A DNA stretch of 53,909 nt from DASQHW01 sp038209365 (GCA_038209365.1 JBBQXS010000033.1:1-53909), one strand, 5' to 3'. Shown: positions 15,925 through 25,529, numbered from the stretch's first letter. Made by a program: numbers and translations. The notes: generated by a model from the sequence alone, not told the origin.

Positions 15925-17617
15925 GCCGAACACGGACTGCGACGCCGTCATTGTCGGCAGCGGACCGGCGGGCGCAACCGCGGCGGACGTCCTCACCGCC
16001 GCCGGTTGGTCGGTGATCGTGCTCGAGAAGGGCAGGAATCACCTGCTCGCGCTCGAGCCGCCGTACGAAGCGCTCGGCCACGTGTCCAACGACGAGATCA
16101 AGTTCTTCCGCCGCCACTTCCTCGGGCCCGACCCGTTCCTGGAGCCGCGCACGTACCGACGCGACGCGCACGAGGGCGACCACCTCTTCGCGGGTGAGGT
16201 GAACAATCTGCCGTCGACGGTCGGCGGCGGGGGCTTCCACGCCGACGGAAAGCTCCCCCGCTTGCGCGCGGTCGACTTCCGCGCGCGCTCCGAGCTGGGG
16301 CCAATCGAAGGTGCCGACGTCGTCGACTGGCCAATCGACTACGACGAGTTGGAGCCCTACTACGCGGCGGCCGAACGGCTGATCGGTGTGGCGGGGCTTG
16401 CCGGCGCCAACCCGTTCGCGGAGTGGCGCAGCGGCGCGTATCCGATACCGCCGGGCGCCGACATGTACGGCGCGATCCTCACCTCCGACGCGGCGACGCG
16501 ACTCGGCTATCACCCCTATCCCGCACCGACGGGTGTGAACTCGGTGCCCTACGACGGGCGGCCCGCCTGCAACAACTGCGGGTTCTGCGGCTTCTACGGC
16601 TGTCCGATCGAGGCGAAGGGTGATCCCGTCGCGCCGTTGCGCAACGCGTTGCGCACGGGGCGCTGCCAGATCCGCCCGGAGTCGATCGTCGAGCGGATTG
16701 TGCTCGACAACACAGGCCGGCGCGCACGCGGCGTGCGCTACCTCGACGCCGACGGCAAGCCGCACGAAGTCACCGCCGGCGTGGTCGTCGTGGCGGGCGG
16801 CGCGTGGGAGACACCACGCCTGCTCCTGCGTTCGGAGGTCGCGAACTCCTCGGGGTTGATCGGGCGCTTCCTCATGTACCACTTCCAGACGTTCGTCATC
16901 GGCTCCTTCCCCCACCGGTTGCACGGCCATCGCGGCCGGTCGGTCACACACCTGCACGACGATCACATGCTCGTCGACGAGGAGGTGCGCAGGTTCGCCA
17001 AAGAGCACGACCTCCCCTACTTCCGTGCGGGCATCGTCGAGCACGGCGGGGGTGGCGGCCCGATCGTCGAGGCGATGTTCACACCGCCGGGTGACGCGCA
17101 CACTCGCGAGATGCTCGAGTCGGCGATGCGCGATCGCATGTGGGCGTTCACCATCCAGGGCGAGGATCTCCCGCAGGTCACGAACGGCGTCGACCTCGAC
17201 CCGCGCGTCGTCGACGTCCACGGATTCCCGGCGGGACGGGCGACCTACGACGTGCACCGCCACGAGGTCGCGGCGTCGCGGTACTACGCACCGAAGCTCG
17301 AGCAGATCATGCGTGAGGCCGGTGCCGAGTGGACCTTCGCCGCGACGTCTCCCCCGCTGGACGGGAGCCGCGCCGGCACCCGCAGCGCTTCGGTGTCACG
17401 CCACATCATGGGTACCTGCCGCATGGGCGACGATCCCCGCACCAGTGTCGTCGACCGCTGGCAGCGCTTCCACGACGTTGACAACATGGTGTGCACCGAC
17501 TCCTCGGTGTTCCCGACCTCCACTGGCTACGGTCCGACGTTGACTCTCGTGGCGCTCGCGATTCGGGCGTGCCGAAACCTCGCCGGTCTTCCGCAACTCA
17601 GGAGCATGCGTCAATGA
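15917..17617 (+). CDS. GMC-family FAD-dependent oxidoreductase (large subunit)
   Basis: 566 aa from the GTG at 15917. The N-terminal CDAVIVGSGPAGATAADVL binds FAD. A Cys-rich motif CNNCGFCGFYGCP lies near residues 215-230, seen in gluconate and related sugar or alcohol dehydrogenases. The C-terminal HIMGTCRMGDDP and TSTGYGPTLTLVALA are GMC signatures. It would oxidise an alcohol or sugar hydroxyl using subunit 3 as partner; no cytochrome c gene is present, so the electron acceptor is unknown. The stop overlaps the next start (ATGA). Confidence 0.87.
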   Translation: MTEPNTDCDAVIVGSGPAGATAADVLTAAGWSVIVLEKGRNHLLALEPPYEALGHVSNDEIKFFRRHFLGPDPFLEPRTYRRDAHEGDHLFAGEVNNLPSTVGGGGFHADGKLPRLRAVDFRARSELGPIEGADVVDWPIDYDELEPYYAAAERLIGVAGLAGANPFAEWRSGAYPIPPGADMYGAILTSDAATRLGYHPYPAPTGVNSVPYDGRPACNNCGFCGFYGCPIEAKGDPVAPLRNALRTGRCQIRPESIVERIVLDNTGRRARGVRYLDADGKPHEVTAGVVVVAGGAWETPRLLLRSEVANSSGLIGRFLMYHFQTFVIGSFPHRLHGHRGRSVTHLHDDHMLVDEEVRRFAKEHDLPYFRAGIVEHGGGGGPIVEAMFTPPGDAHTREMLESAMRDRMWAFTIQGEDLPQVTNGVDLDPRVVDVHGFPAGRATYDVHRHEVAASRYYAPKLEQIMREAGAEWTFAATSPPLDGSRAGTRSASVSRHIMGTCRMGDDPRTSVVDRWQRFHDVDNMVCTDSSVFPTSTGYGPTLTLVALAIRACRNLAGLPQLRSMRQ

Positions 17618-17985
17618 TCGTGATCACGTTCTTGCTGCAGCGGCGACCGGACATGTCGAGCGACGAGTTCCACCGCTACTGGCGGGAGCAGCACGGCCCA
17701 CTCGTGGCGTCGCATGCGCACAGCTTGGGCATTCGCAGGTACTCGCAGTTGCACGCGACGGACTCGCCGATCGGCGCGGGGATCGCGCAATCACGCGACT
17801 GCCGGCCGTCGGAGTGGGACGGTATCGCGCTCGTGTGGTTCGACAGCGAAGACGCGCTCGCCGCGGCCGGCGCGACCCCCGAAGGCCAAGCCGCCGGTGT
17901 CGCGCTCCTCGAAGACGAACGGCGCTTCATCGATCTCCCCCGTTGTCAGCTCTTCCTCAGTGACGACCACAGCGTCGTACACTGA
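17614..17985 (+). CDS. EthD-domain protein
   Basis: 123 aa. The N-terminal MIVITFLLQRRPDMSSDEFHRYWREQHGPL is the EthD (PF07110) signature of a dimeric ferredoxin-like barrel. EthD proteins accompany degradation pathways, often with oxygenases or dehydrogenases, and some act as isomerases or cyclases. It is translationally coupled to the GMC gene by an ATGA overlap. Confidence 0.82.
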   Translation: MIVITFLLQRRPDMSSDEFHRYWREQHGPLVASHAHSLGIRRYSQLHATDSPIGAGIAQSRDCRPSEWDGIALVWFDSEDALAAAGATPEGQAAGVALLEDERRFIDLPRCQLFLSDDHSVVH

Positions 17986-18006
17986 GCGCGGCGAGGGAGC
18001 CATCCA

Positions 18007-18729
18007 GTGGTGAAGGCGGTCATCTTCGACTTCTACGGGACGCTTGCCGAGACGCGCGACTGGGGTCCGTCGTGGGAACAGCTGATTGCCGAGATGGGAT
18101 ACGTGCTCGATCCCGACGTGAAGGAACGTTGGTGGAACGACGGCATCGACGGCATCGAGCACGACGAGCATTCGCGTTCGCGTGACCACTACGTCGCCTG
18201 GCAGCAGGCGCGGGTGCGCGGCATGCTCGACGAGTACGGCGTCCCGGCGTTGGATCAGGACCTCCTCATCGCGCGTGTCCGGGAGATCAGCGGACACCGG
18301 CGGATCGATGCGTACGACGAGGTGGCGGATGTCCTCACGGAGCTTCGCAACTCGGGCTTCGCGCTCGCGATCTGCTCCAACTGGGACTGGGATCTTCTCG
18401 AGGCGGTCGGCAGCGCCGGCATCGCCGACGCGGTCGACCTCACGGTGTCGTCGGCGTGGGTCGGCGCGCGTAAGCCGCACCCGCGCATCTTCCGGCACAC
18501 CGTCGACCGGCTCGGCATCGCCCCGGAGGACACGCTCTTCGTCGGCGACACGTGGAGCTGCGATGTCGACGGCCCGCGAGCCGCCGGACTACGCGCCGTG
18601 TACCTCCGCCGGCCGCATTTCGGTCCCGACCGCACGGCCCCGCCCGACCATCACGACCAGGACGACGTCCACCGGGCGCAGGACCTGCGCGCCGTCATCG
18701 ATCTCCTCGAAGAGGAAGCGCTCAGTTGA
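18007..18729 (+). CDS. HAD-superfamily hydrolase
   Basis: 240 aa from the GTG at 18007 (a second GTG follows at once). VKAVIFDFYGTLAET is HAD motif I with the DxYGT form. CSNWDWDL holds motif II, RKPHPRIF the motif III lysine and FVGDTWSCDVDG motif IV. The cap domain resembles haloacid dehalogenase/phosphatase subfamily I. The substrate is unknown. Spacing of 21 bases after the EthD gene suggests the same operon. Its end overlaps the converging acyl-CoA synthetase gene by eight bases. Confidence 0.85.
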   Translation: MVKAVIFDFYGTLAETRDWGPSWEQLIAEMGYVLDPDVKERWWNDGIDGIEHDEHSRSRDHYVAWQQARVRGMLDEYGVPALDQDLLIARVREISGHRRIDAYDEVADVLTELRNSGFALAICSNWDWDLLEAVGSAGIADAVDLTVSSAWVGARKPHPRIFRHTVDRLGIAPEDTLFVGDTWSCDVDGPRAAGLRAVYLRRPHFGPDRTAPPDHHDQDDVHRAQDLRAVIDLLEEEALS

Positions 18730-20275
18730 CGGCGCGTTCGCGGCCTTCCCAGTAGGGGGCGCGCAGCTCGCGCTTGAGTACCTTCATCGCCCCCGACAAC
18801 GGCAGTGGCTCGGTACGGAACTCGACCGACTTCGGCACCTTGAACCCGGCGATCCACTCCCGGCAGTGCTCGATGATCTCGGCCTCGGTGACGTGTTCGC
18901 CTTCTCGCAGCACGATGATCGCGTGCACGGCCTCGCCCCACTTCTCCGACGGCACGCCGATGACTGCGACCTGCGCCACCGCGGGATGTGACGCGATCGC
19001 ATTCTCGACTTCGACCGAGTACACGTTCTCGCCTCCGGTCACGATCATGTCCTTGACCCGATCGACGAGATACAAGTAGCCGTCCTTGTCGACATAGCCG
19101 GCGTCGCCCGAGTGGTACCACCCGTCGCGGAACGCTTCGGCAGTCGCCTCGGGCTTGTTCCAGTACTCGCGCATGAAGTTCCCGGCGCGGGCACAGACCT
19201 CTCCCGTGTCGCCGGGCGGAACGGGCTTGCCGTCGGGACTCTGGATCGACAGCACGACGCCCTGCAACGGCCGGCCCGCCGAACGCAGACGGGCGCCGCC
19301 GGCTCGGTGCTCGTCGGGGCCGAGCGCCGTGAGGACCGCCGACGATTCGGTCATGCCGTATCCCTGATAGATGTCCATCTCCGGGAACAGGGAGACCAGC
19401 TGCTCGAGCAGGACCCCGGGCATCGGTGATGCGCCGTAGGTGAGCGTGGTCAGGCTCACGAGCCGCTCGACCTTGAACTCGGGATGACTCAGCAGCATGC
19501 CGATCATCGTCGGCACCATCACCGTGTTCGTCACGTGGTGCCTCTCGATGAGTGCCATGACCTGCGCGGGATCGAAGAGCGAGAGGAACACCGACGCGCC
19601 GCCCATGGCAGGGACGCCCAACATCCCGCCCATCGACGCGGCGTGGAACATCGGTGTCTGGTGCAGGAACACGTCCCGTTCCGTGAAGCGCCACGTCGCC
19701 AGCACGTGATACAGGTTGAGCATCTCCGCGCGCTGGTCGAGCAGCACACCTTTGGGCAGGCCCGTCGTACCGCCCGTGTACATCAGGACGACCGGGTCGT
19801 CTTCCTCGGGCTCGCTCGGAATTGTCGGCGTTGCGGCGGCGAGAAGGTCTTCGTACGTCACGTCGTGCGGCGCGTCGCCGGACCCGATCATCACCACGTG
19901 CTTCAGGCCGACGGCGTCCCGCACCTTGTCGATGATCGGAGCGAAGAACGGATCCGTGAAGCAGACGGTCGTGCCGGAGTCGCCGAGGATGTACTCGAGC
20001 TCCTTGGGAGCAAGCCGCAGGTTCAGCGGGTTGATCACGCCCGCGCCGAGAAAGGCAGCGTGGTAGCACTCCAAGAACTGGTGGCTGTTGAGGGCCATCA
20101 CCGCGAAGCGGTCGCCCCGCGTCACGCCGAGGCCGTCGAGCGCCCCCGCGAGGCGAGCGACACGGTCGAAGTGCTCGGCAAACGTCGCCGCGTACTCGCC
20201 GTCGAAGAACGCCGTCCGATCGGCATTGCGCTCGACCGCGGGCAGCAGCTGGTGGTGGTACACGAGCTCCTTCAC
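18722..20275 (-). CDS. Acyl-CoA synthetase (AMP-forming)
   Basis: 517 aa from a GTG at 20275. The adenylate-forming P-loop YTGGTTGLPKG lies at residues 166-176. YQGYGMTESS, YHSGDAGYVDKDGYLYLVDRVKD and the C-terminal lysine region LPLSGAMKVLKRELR are all present. It activates a carboxylic acid, probably a fatty or aryl-aliphatic acid, with ATP and CoA. That fits the acyl-CoA dehydrogenases and thioesterase elsewhere in the window. It is transcribed alone, divergent from the GNAT gene with 58 bases between starts. Confidence 0.88.
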   Translation of the reverse strand: MKELVYHHQLLPAVERNADRTAFFDGEYAATFAEHFDRVARLAGALDGLGVTRGDRFAVMALNSHQFLECYHAAFLGAGVINPLNLRLAPKELEYILGDSGTTVCFTDPFFAPIIDKVRDAVGLKHVVMIGSGDAPHDVTYEDLLAAATPTIPSEPEEDDPVVLMYTGGTTGLPKGVLLDQRAEMLNLYHVLATWRFTERDVFLHQTPMFHAASMGGMLGVPAMGGASVFLSLFDPAQVMALIERHHVTNTVMVPTMIGMLLSHPEFKVERLVSLTTLTYGASPMPGVLLEQLVSLFPEMDIYQGYGMTESSAVLTALGPDEHRAGGARLRSAGRPLQGVVLSIQSPDGKPVPPGDTGEVCARAGNFMREYWNKPEATAEAFRDGWYHSGDAGYVDKDGYLYLVDRVKDMIVTGGENVYSVEVENAIASHPAVAQVAVIGVPSEKWGEAVHAIIVLREGEHVTEAEIIEHCREWIAGFKVPKSVEFRTEPLPLSGAMKVLKRELRAPYWEGRERAVN

Positions 20276-20333
20276 GCATTTCCCCCTCGTCGTCGCCTCG
20301 ACGCTAGCTCGCGGCGACGCAAGACTGAACTGC

Positions 20334-21158
20334 GTGGCGGACGACGAACAGCTCGAATCGGGCTACGGGCCGGGTGCCCCGCCCGGCGACAACCTGTGCA
20401 ACGACTTCGTGCAGGAATCGGCCCGATCGTTCGCGGCATTCGCCTCGGTGCGTAGCGATCGTCTCGCCCGGCTCGACGGCATCGTCACGATGGTGGACGC
20501 CGGCTCGCCCGTCCCGTTCTTCAATCGGGCGATGCTCGAACAGCCGATCGACGATCTCGAACGCGTGCTCCACGAGCTTCGCAGCTTCTATTGCGGGACG
20601 GGCGGCGAGACGCCGTTCCTGCTCGACAGCACCTGGCCGACCCCCGATCTCCGGCGCCATGGGTTCGCGCTGATGGGTCACCCGCCGATGATGCGCCGTC
20701 CCGCACGGGCGCCGCTGCCATCCGCGCCCCCCGAGCTGCACATTGTCCCCGTCAGCGACGACCGGACGGCGCACGATTACGAGCACACGCTCGTCTATGG
20801 CTATCCGGCCGTGCAGATGCAACCGGTGCAACACGTCTCGATCCTCACCCCCGCGGCGCGCACCGCGCCGGGATGGCATCACTTCGTCGGCTACGTCGAC
20901 GATCGTCCGGTCACCGCGGGTTCGGCGTACGTCGACGATCGTCTTGTTCGGGTGGACAACATCGCGACCCTCGAAGACGTACGCGGACGGGGGTACGGCG
21001 CCGCGATCACCGCCGCCGCGGTCGCCGTCGACCCTTCGAAACCGGCAACGCTGGTCGCGAGCGACCTCGGACGGCCGGTATACGAGCACCTCGGCTTCGT
21101 CGCGATGCTCCGCGTCACGTACTGGCTCGGAACGCGGAGCGCGCTCGCACGCTCCTAG
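20334..21158 (+). CDS. GNAT-family N-acetyltransferase
   Basis: 274 aa from the GTG at 20334 (VADDEQLESGYG). The C-terminal half carries the acetyl-CoA loop in the form VRGRGYGAAITAAAV, followed by YEHLGFVAMLRVTYW, typical of GNAT proteins. The N-terminal half is a second, degenerate GNAT-like lobe. The substrate is unknown. The last codons overlap the converging TIGR03085-type gene by four bases. Confidence 0.75.
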   Translation: MADDEQLESGYGPGAPPGDNLCNDFVQESARSFAAFASVRSDRLARLDGIVTMVDAGSPVPFFNRAMLEQPIDDLERVLHELRSFYCGTGGETPFLLDSTWPTPDLRRHGFALMGHPPMMRRPARAPLPSAPPELHIVPVSDDRTAHDYEHTLVYGYPAVQMQPVQHVSILTPAARTAPGWHHFVGYVDDRPVTAGSAYVDDRLVRVDNIATLEDVRGRGYGAAITAAAVAVDPSKPATLVASDLGRPVYEHLGFVAMLRVTYWLGTRSALARS

Positions 21159-21787
21159 ACGCCGAAGTCGGCGGCGAGGACGATCGCATACGCGGCCCGA
21201 TCTCCCTCGTGTGTCACGACGGCGGACTCCTTGCGACCCGACATGAAGAGGGTCAGCTCGCCGGGAGGGCCCGTGAGCGTCACCTGCGGCCCGTCCTTCG
21301 ACACGACACGCTCGCGTCCGTCAGGAGTGCGCAACACGAGCGCGACCCCTTTGACCTTCCGCCGTGCGAGCCGGGCGCCGAGGCCCAGCATCCGCCACAG
21401 GATGTCGTCGAGCTCGGCATCGAGGTGCCGCGGTGCCTCGCCCGATGCGCGTCGCACATCCTCGTGGTGGATGAAGTTCTCGTTGACGTTGGCGGTCGCG
21501 AGTGGTCCCTTGCGGTGCATCACGGGCGGACCGGTTCGCAGCATCTTGACGAGTGCGTCGTAGCCCTTCGTCTTGTAACGATCCATGACGTGCTGCATGT
21601 GCCCCGCGAACGGGCCGGGAAGCACGAGGCCCAGTGCCGCGTCCGCACGCGCCTCTCGCACCACCATGTGCGCCGCGAGGTCCAGCGTGAGCCAGCCCTC
21701 GCAGAGGGTCGGCGCGTCCGGTCCGAACTTGTCGAGCGTGTCGCACAGCTCGGCGCGCTCACGCAACAGCACCTCGGTGGCAGTCAT
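21155..21787 (-). CDS. TIGR03085 family protein (DinB / mycothiol-dependent isomerase superfamily)
   Basis: 210 aa. LCEGWLTLDLAAHMVVREARAD is the conserved N-terminal helix pair, with a metal-binding His, of the actinobacterial TIGR03085 family; a second conserved segment, NFIHHEDVRRA, supplies further His residues. The family lies in the DinB/MDMPI four-helix superfamily, whose members use mycothiol or bind metal. The specific function is unknown. Its start overlaps the stop of the VOC gene (ATGA). Confidence 0.8.
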   Translation of the reverse strand: MTATEVLLRERAELCDTLDKFGPDAPTLCEGWLTLDLAAHMVVREARADAALGLVLPGPFAGHMQHVMDRYKTKGYDALVKMLRTGPPVMHRKGPLATANVNENFIHHEDVRRASGEAPRHLDAELDDILWRMLGLGARLARRKVKGVALVLRTPDGRERVVSKDGPQVTLTGPPGELTLFMSGRKESAVVTHEGDRAAYAIVLAADFGV

Positions 21788-22152
21788 GACGGATACGTCT
21801 TCAACTCGATCGTGTTGCCGTCAGGGTCGTGCACGTAGAGGCTCGCGCCGTAGCCCTGGGCGCCGAAATTCCCATCCACCCGGTGCCCGTCGGGGAACTG
21901 CTCGACAAGGGCGTCGAGGTCGGCGTCCTCGATGACCAGACAGACGTGATTGACGTTCTCACCGGTGCGTTCGGCCGGGAAGATGTCGATGATCGTCATC
22001 GCGTTCAGCCGCACCGACGGGAAGAACACGTCTCCGCGCCGCCATTCATCGACGTTCATCGGATCCAGTCGGAGCACGTCGGCGTACCACGCGAGTGACC
22101 GCTCGACGTCAGCGCTGTTGACGACGACGTGATCGAGTCCAACGACCTTCAT
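21784..22152 (-). CDS. VOC-family protein (glyoxalase/bleomycin-resistance fold)
   Basis: The start at 22152 (MKVVGLDHVVVNSADVERS) fits the family; another ATG lies three codons upstream. The 122 aa contain two beta-alpha-beta-beta-beta modules. Metal ligands are likely H9 and the E near the end (GNTIELKTYP). Members include lyases, dioxygenases and antibiotic-binding proteins. It is coupled to the TIGR03085 gene and follows the acyl-CoA dehydrogenase by 10 bases. Confidence 0.82.
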   Translation of the reverse strand: MKVVGLDHVVVNSADVERSLAWYADVLRLDPMNVDEWRRGDVFFPSVRLNAMTIIDIFPAERTGENVNHVCLVIEDADLDALVEQFPDGHRVDGNFGAQGYGASLYVHDPDGNTIELKTYPS

Positions 22153-22162
22153 GGCGGGCACG

Positions 22163-23326
22163 CTACCGCGGCAGTCCCAAGATGCGGTCGCCGATGATCG
22201 TCCGCTGGACTTCCGACGTGCCGCCGGCGATCGACGCCGCCTTGGACCACAACCACTGCCGTTGCCAGAAGCCTTCGCCGGGGTTGCGCCGCGCCCCCCA
22301 CCACAACGGCGCCGCCGGGCCGACGACGGCGAGGGCGCGCTCGGAGAGCGCTTGGGTCATGTCCGTCCATGCAAGCTTCGTCACGCTCGACTCCGGACCC
22401 GGCTCGACACCCTTGGCGAGGCGCGACAACGTTCGCCAGTTGTGCAATCGCAGCACGCGGAGCTCCACGAACGACTGCGCCAACGCGTCGGCAACCTCCA
22501 CGTCGTCGAGCAAGCCCCGCTCCGACGCGAGGTGCCACAGCTCGTCGAGGTACACCTCGTGCACCACCTGTTCCTTGAACGGGAACGCGGTGCCACGCTC
22601 GTGGGCGAGCGTCGTGTTCGCGACGGCCCAACCGTTGTGGAGCGCCCCGACGAGTTGGTCGTCCGGGACGAACACCTCGTCGAAGAACACTTCGTTGAAC
22701 TCGGCGTCGCCGGTGATCTGCACGAGCGGCCGCACCTCGATACCCGAAGCTGCCATGTCGACCACGAGGTACGAAATGCCCTTGTGCTTCGGCGCGTCGG
22801 CGTCCGTGCGGGCCAGGCAGATCCCCCACCGGGCGAACTGCGCATAGGACGTCCATACCTTCTGACCGGACAGCAACCAGCCGTCGTCGACGCGCACGGC
22901 ACGCGTTTGCAACGAGGCGAGGTCCGAGCCCGCGTTCGGCTCGCTGAACAGCTGGCACCAGAGGTCGTCGGCAGTGAGGATCGCCGGCAGCCACCGCTGC
23001 TTCTGCGCGTCGGTGCCGTGTGCGAGCAAGGTCGGGCCCGCGAGGTTGATGCCGACGCGGTTGATCGGCTGGAGCGCGCGGGACCGCGCGTACTCCATGT
23101 TGAAGATCGCCACCTGCACCGGCGACGCACCGCGGCCGCCGTACTCGGCCGGCCAGTGGATGCCAACCCAGCGCCCGGCGGCGAGCTCCGCCTGCCAGCG
23201 GCGCCCGAACTCGACCTCGTCGGCGATCGTCTCGAACCGGTGCGGGACCTCGACGTGCGCGGCCAGCCAGCCGCGCACCTCCTCCGCGAACAACCGCTCT
23301 TCAGGCGTGAAGGCCAGGTCCATCAT
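22163..23326 (-). CDS. Acyl-CoA dehydrogenase
   Basis: 387 aa of standard length. LFSEPNAGSDLASLQTRAV and GQKVWTSYAQF form the FAD/substrate region of the middle domain, and SIAGGTSEVQRTIIGDRILG ends the protein. It would desaturate an unknown acyl-CoA. The gene sits in a leftward set with a folate cyclo-ligase-like gene one base upstream and a VOC gene downstream. Confidence 0.88.
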   Translation of the reverse strand: MMDLAFTPEERLFAEEVRGWLAAHVEVPHRFETIADEVEFGRRWQAELAAGRWVGIHWPAEYGGRGASPVQVAIFNMEYARSRALQPINRVGINLAGPTLLAHGTDAQKQRWLPAILTADDLWCQLFSEPNAGSDLASLQTRAVRVDDGWLLSGQKVWTSYAQFARWGICLARTDADAPKHKGISYLVVDMAASGIEVRPLVQITGDAEFNEVFFDEVFVPDDQLVGALHNGWAVANTTLAHERGTAFPFKEQVVHEVYLDELWHLASERGLLDDVEVADALAQSFVELRVLRLHNWRTLSRLAKGVEPGPESSVTKLAWTDMTQALSERALAVVGPAAPLWWGARRNPGEGFWQRQWLWSKAASIAGGTSEVQRTIIGDRILGLPR

Positions 23327-23327
23327 C

Positions 23328-24101
23328 TCATTCTGGCCCCGGTCGCATCGCGTCGAGCAGGGGAATCGAGGCGATCTTCTCGTCGCCGAGGATCCGCCAG
23401 TCCAACTCGGGGAACCGCCCGGCCTTCCCGGACGCGTGGCGAGGCCGGAGCAGCTGTGTCGGCGTGACGATCAGGTCGACCGTGAAATCGTGCGCGGTGA
23501 CCGGGATCCTGCCGGCCGGCTGGAGTTGCACGTCGTGCACGGTCGTGGCGACGACGGTGCGCGAACCGACGAGTCCCGCCGCCGCCCCCAACGCCAGCTC
23601 GAGGTCGCTGAAGCCGCCGCCCTTGCCGAGGCGAGCGCCGTCCTCGCCCACCGCGACGCATCCGGTGACGACCAGGTCGAACGGATGCATCTCGTCGAGG
23701 CCGACCGTGCGGGCGGAACGGGCCGCCCCCTTGATCGTGGCCGCCTTGTGCGGCGGATCGGTGAGCTGGGCCGGATCGAGGATGTAGAACGGATCGCGCT
23801 CGGCCAGCCGCGGCACCGCCATGTACAACAGCTTCCCGTCGCGCAAGGCCCGGATCCGCACCGGGAGCTGCGGCGCGTCGGGGTTCGCCTTGATCGTCTC
23901 CGCATGTTGCCATTCGTTGGTCTGCGCGAGTGCGTCGGCTGCGGCCTCGGCGCCGACGAAGTTCGGGATCCGTCCGTCGGGTGACGGGAAGCGCGCGATG
24001 CCCTTCCTGCCCACCGCTCGCCAAACCTGTGCGCGCAGCGCGGCCTTCGCCGCGAGCACGTCGTGCGGGCCGGCGGCATCGTGGTCGTGACGGCGCGGCA
24101 C
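23328..24101 (-). CDS. 5-formyltetrahydrofolate cyclo-ligase family protein
   Basis: The GTG at 24101 gives 257 aa. An ATG at 24140 would add 13 residues but overlaps the divergent gene's start. The segment GKGGGFSDLELALG is the family's phosphate/folate loop; VATTVHDVQL and an N-terminal KAALRAQVW with conserved Arg also match. The known reaction converts 5-formyl-THF to methenyl-THF using ATP. At about 257 aa it is longer than classic MTHFS (about 190), resembling MTHFSD-like paralogues whose role is unclear. Confidence 0.75.
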   Translation of the reverse strand: MPRRHDHDAAGPHDVLAAKAALRAQVWRAVGRKGIARFPSPDGRIPNFVGAEAAADALAQTNEWQHAETIKANPDAPQLPVRIRALRDGKLLYMAVPRLAERDPFYILDPAQLTDPPHKAATIKGAARSARTVGLDEMHPFDLVVTGCVAVGEDGARLGKGGGFSDLELALGAAAGLVGSRTVVATTVHDVQLQPAGRIPVTAHDFTVDLIVTPTQLLRPRHASGKAGRFPELDWRILGDEKIASIPLLDAMRPGPE

Positions 24102-24138
24102 GGTGCGAAAGTAGCCTGCAACGCGTGAATGGCTCCTC

Positions 24139-24996
24139 ATGAGCGTCGACTTGACGGGCGCGGCCGACCTGCACTGTCACTTCGGTCCTGACCCGCACCG
24201 CGAGCGGTCCGTCGACGCGTTCGAAGCCGCGCGGGAGGCCGGCGCGGCGCAGCATCGTGCGGTCGTGCTGAAGTCGCATGACGCTCCCACCGCTTCACTC
24301 GCATGGGCGGTGCAACGCGACGTCGGTGACGGCGTCTCGGTGTTCGGCGGGATCTGCTGCGATCGGGAGGTCGGCGGCGTGAATCCTGCAGCGGTCGAGG
24401 TCGCGCTCGAGCTCGGAGCGCGCATCGTGTGGCTGCCGACGCTGAGCAGCCGCCAGGACGTCGAGAACGGCGTCGCCGCGATGCTCGGGATTCCCGGCCC
24501 CGGACTCGTCGTGACCGATTCTGACGACGCGTTGCTGCCGGAGACGCGCGAGGTGCTGGCGCTCGTGCGTGCGCACGACGCCGTGCTCGCCACCGGTCAC
24601 GTGAGCGCGGCCGAGCACTATGCCGTCGTGAAGGAATTCGCGCGCGACGGCAAGGTGCTGGTCACGCACGCCACCGAGGATCTCGCGGGTCCGAAGCTCA
24701 CCGCCGCGCAATGTCGCGAGCTCGCGGAGCTCGGGGCATGGATCGAGCTGTGCGCGATGACCTGCATCGGTGCCCTCGCGACCAAGACCGTACGCGAGAT
24801 GGTGGCGACGATCCGCGCCGTCGGCGTCGACCGGGTGACATTGGGCACCGACTTCGGCCAGAAGATCAACCCGCACCCGGCGGTGGGGTTGCAGACGTAC
24901 GCCGACGCGCTGTACGCCGAGGGCGTCACCGACGACGAGATCAGACGAATGGCGTGCACGAACCCGTGCGCGCTGCTCGGGCTCGACCAGCCATGA
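24139..24996 (+). CDS. Amidohydrolase-like protein (DUF6282 type)
   Basis: 285 aa. ADLHCHFGPDPH at the N-terminus is an H-x-H metal motif of a TIM-barrel metallohydrolase. LATGHVSAAEH and VTHATED hold further His residues, and TLGTDFGQ the late Asp. It resembles the DUF6282 group. Substrate is unknown; a lactone or amide is likely by superfamily. It starts a rightward operon; its stop overlaps an in-frame ATG of the next frame (24993). Confidence 0.7.
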   Translation: MSVDLTGAADLHCHFGPDPHRERSVDAFEAAREAGAAQHRAVVLKSHDAPTASLAWAVQRDVGDGVSVFGGICCDREVGGVNPAAVEVALELGARIVWLPTLSSRQDVENGVAAMLGIPGPGLVVTDSDDALLPETREVLALVRAHDAVLATGHVSAAEHYAVVKEFARDGKVLVTHATEDLAGPKLTAAQCRELAELGAWIELCAMTCIGALATKTVREMVATIRAVGVDRVTLGTDFGQKINPHPAVGLQTYADALYAEGVTDDEIRRMACTNPCALLGLDQP

Positions 24997-25043
24997 CGCT
25001 GCATGCCGCGAGCGCAGCGACCACCCCAAGAGAGGAAGTGACC

Positions 25044-25529
25044 GTGCCGTACATCGAGATTCCGGAAGGCCATGCAGGTCCGGAGGTGCGGGTGTGGGCA
25101 CTGCGGCCGGAGATGGGCATCGGCGCGGCAACACTGAGCCATGCGATCTACGAGCAGAGCATCCTGCCCGTGCGCGAGCGCGAGCTGGCTCGGATGCGCA
25201 TCGCGCAGATCAACGGCTGCGCGATCTGCCAACAATGGCGGTCGACCCCGGGCGCCAACGGCAAGGTTTCCGAGGACGACTACGCCCATGTGAGCGAATG
25301 GCAGACATACCCCGGGTACTCCGACCGCGAGCAACGCGCGATCGAGTACGCGGAGCGGTTCGCGCTCGATCACCACACGATGGACGATGCGTTCTTCGCA
25401 CGTCTGCGCTCGTCGGGATTCTCGGACGCCGAGATCCTCGACCTCACCGTGTGCGTCGGCGGGTGGCTCGCGCTCGGTCGCACGCTGCACGTGCTCGGCA
25501 TCGACGACGCCTGCCGCCTCCCGCAGTAA
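25044..25529 (+). CDS. Carboxymuconolactone decarboxylase / AhpD-like protein
   Basis: The GTG at 25044 follows GAGAGG by eight bases; an ATG at 24993, overlapping the previous stop, would add 17 residues. In the 161 aa, NGCAICQQW carries the redox-active C-x2-C (C59, C62) of AhpD-like CMD proteins. ALGRTLHVLGID closes the helical bundle. Such proteins act as peroxidases or gamma-lactone decarboxylases; the CxxC favours a thiol redox role. Confidence 0.82.
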   Translation: MPYIEIPEGHAGPEVRVWALRPEMGIGAATLSHAIYEQSILPVRERELARMRIAQINGCAICQQWRSTPGANGKVSEDDYAHVSEWQTYPGYSDREQRAIEYAERFALDHHTMDDAFFARLRSSGFSDAEILDLTVCVGGWLALGRTLHVLGIDDACRLPQ

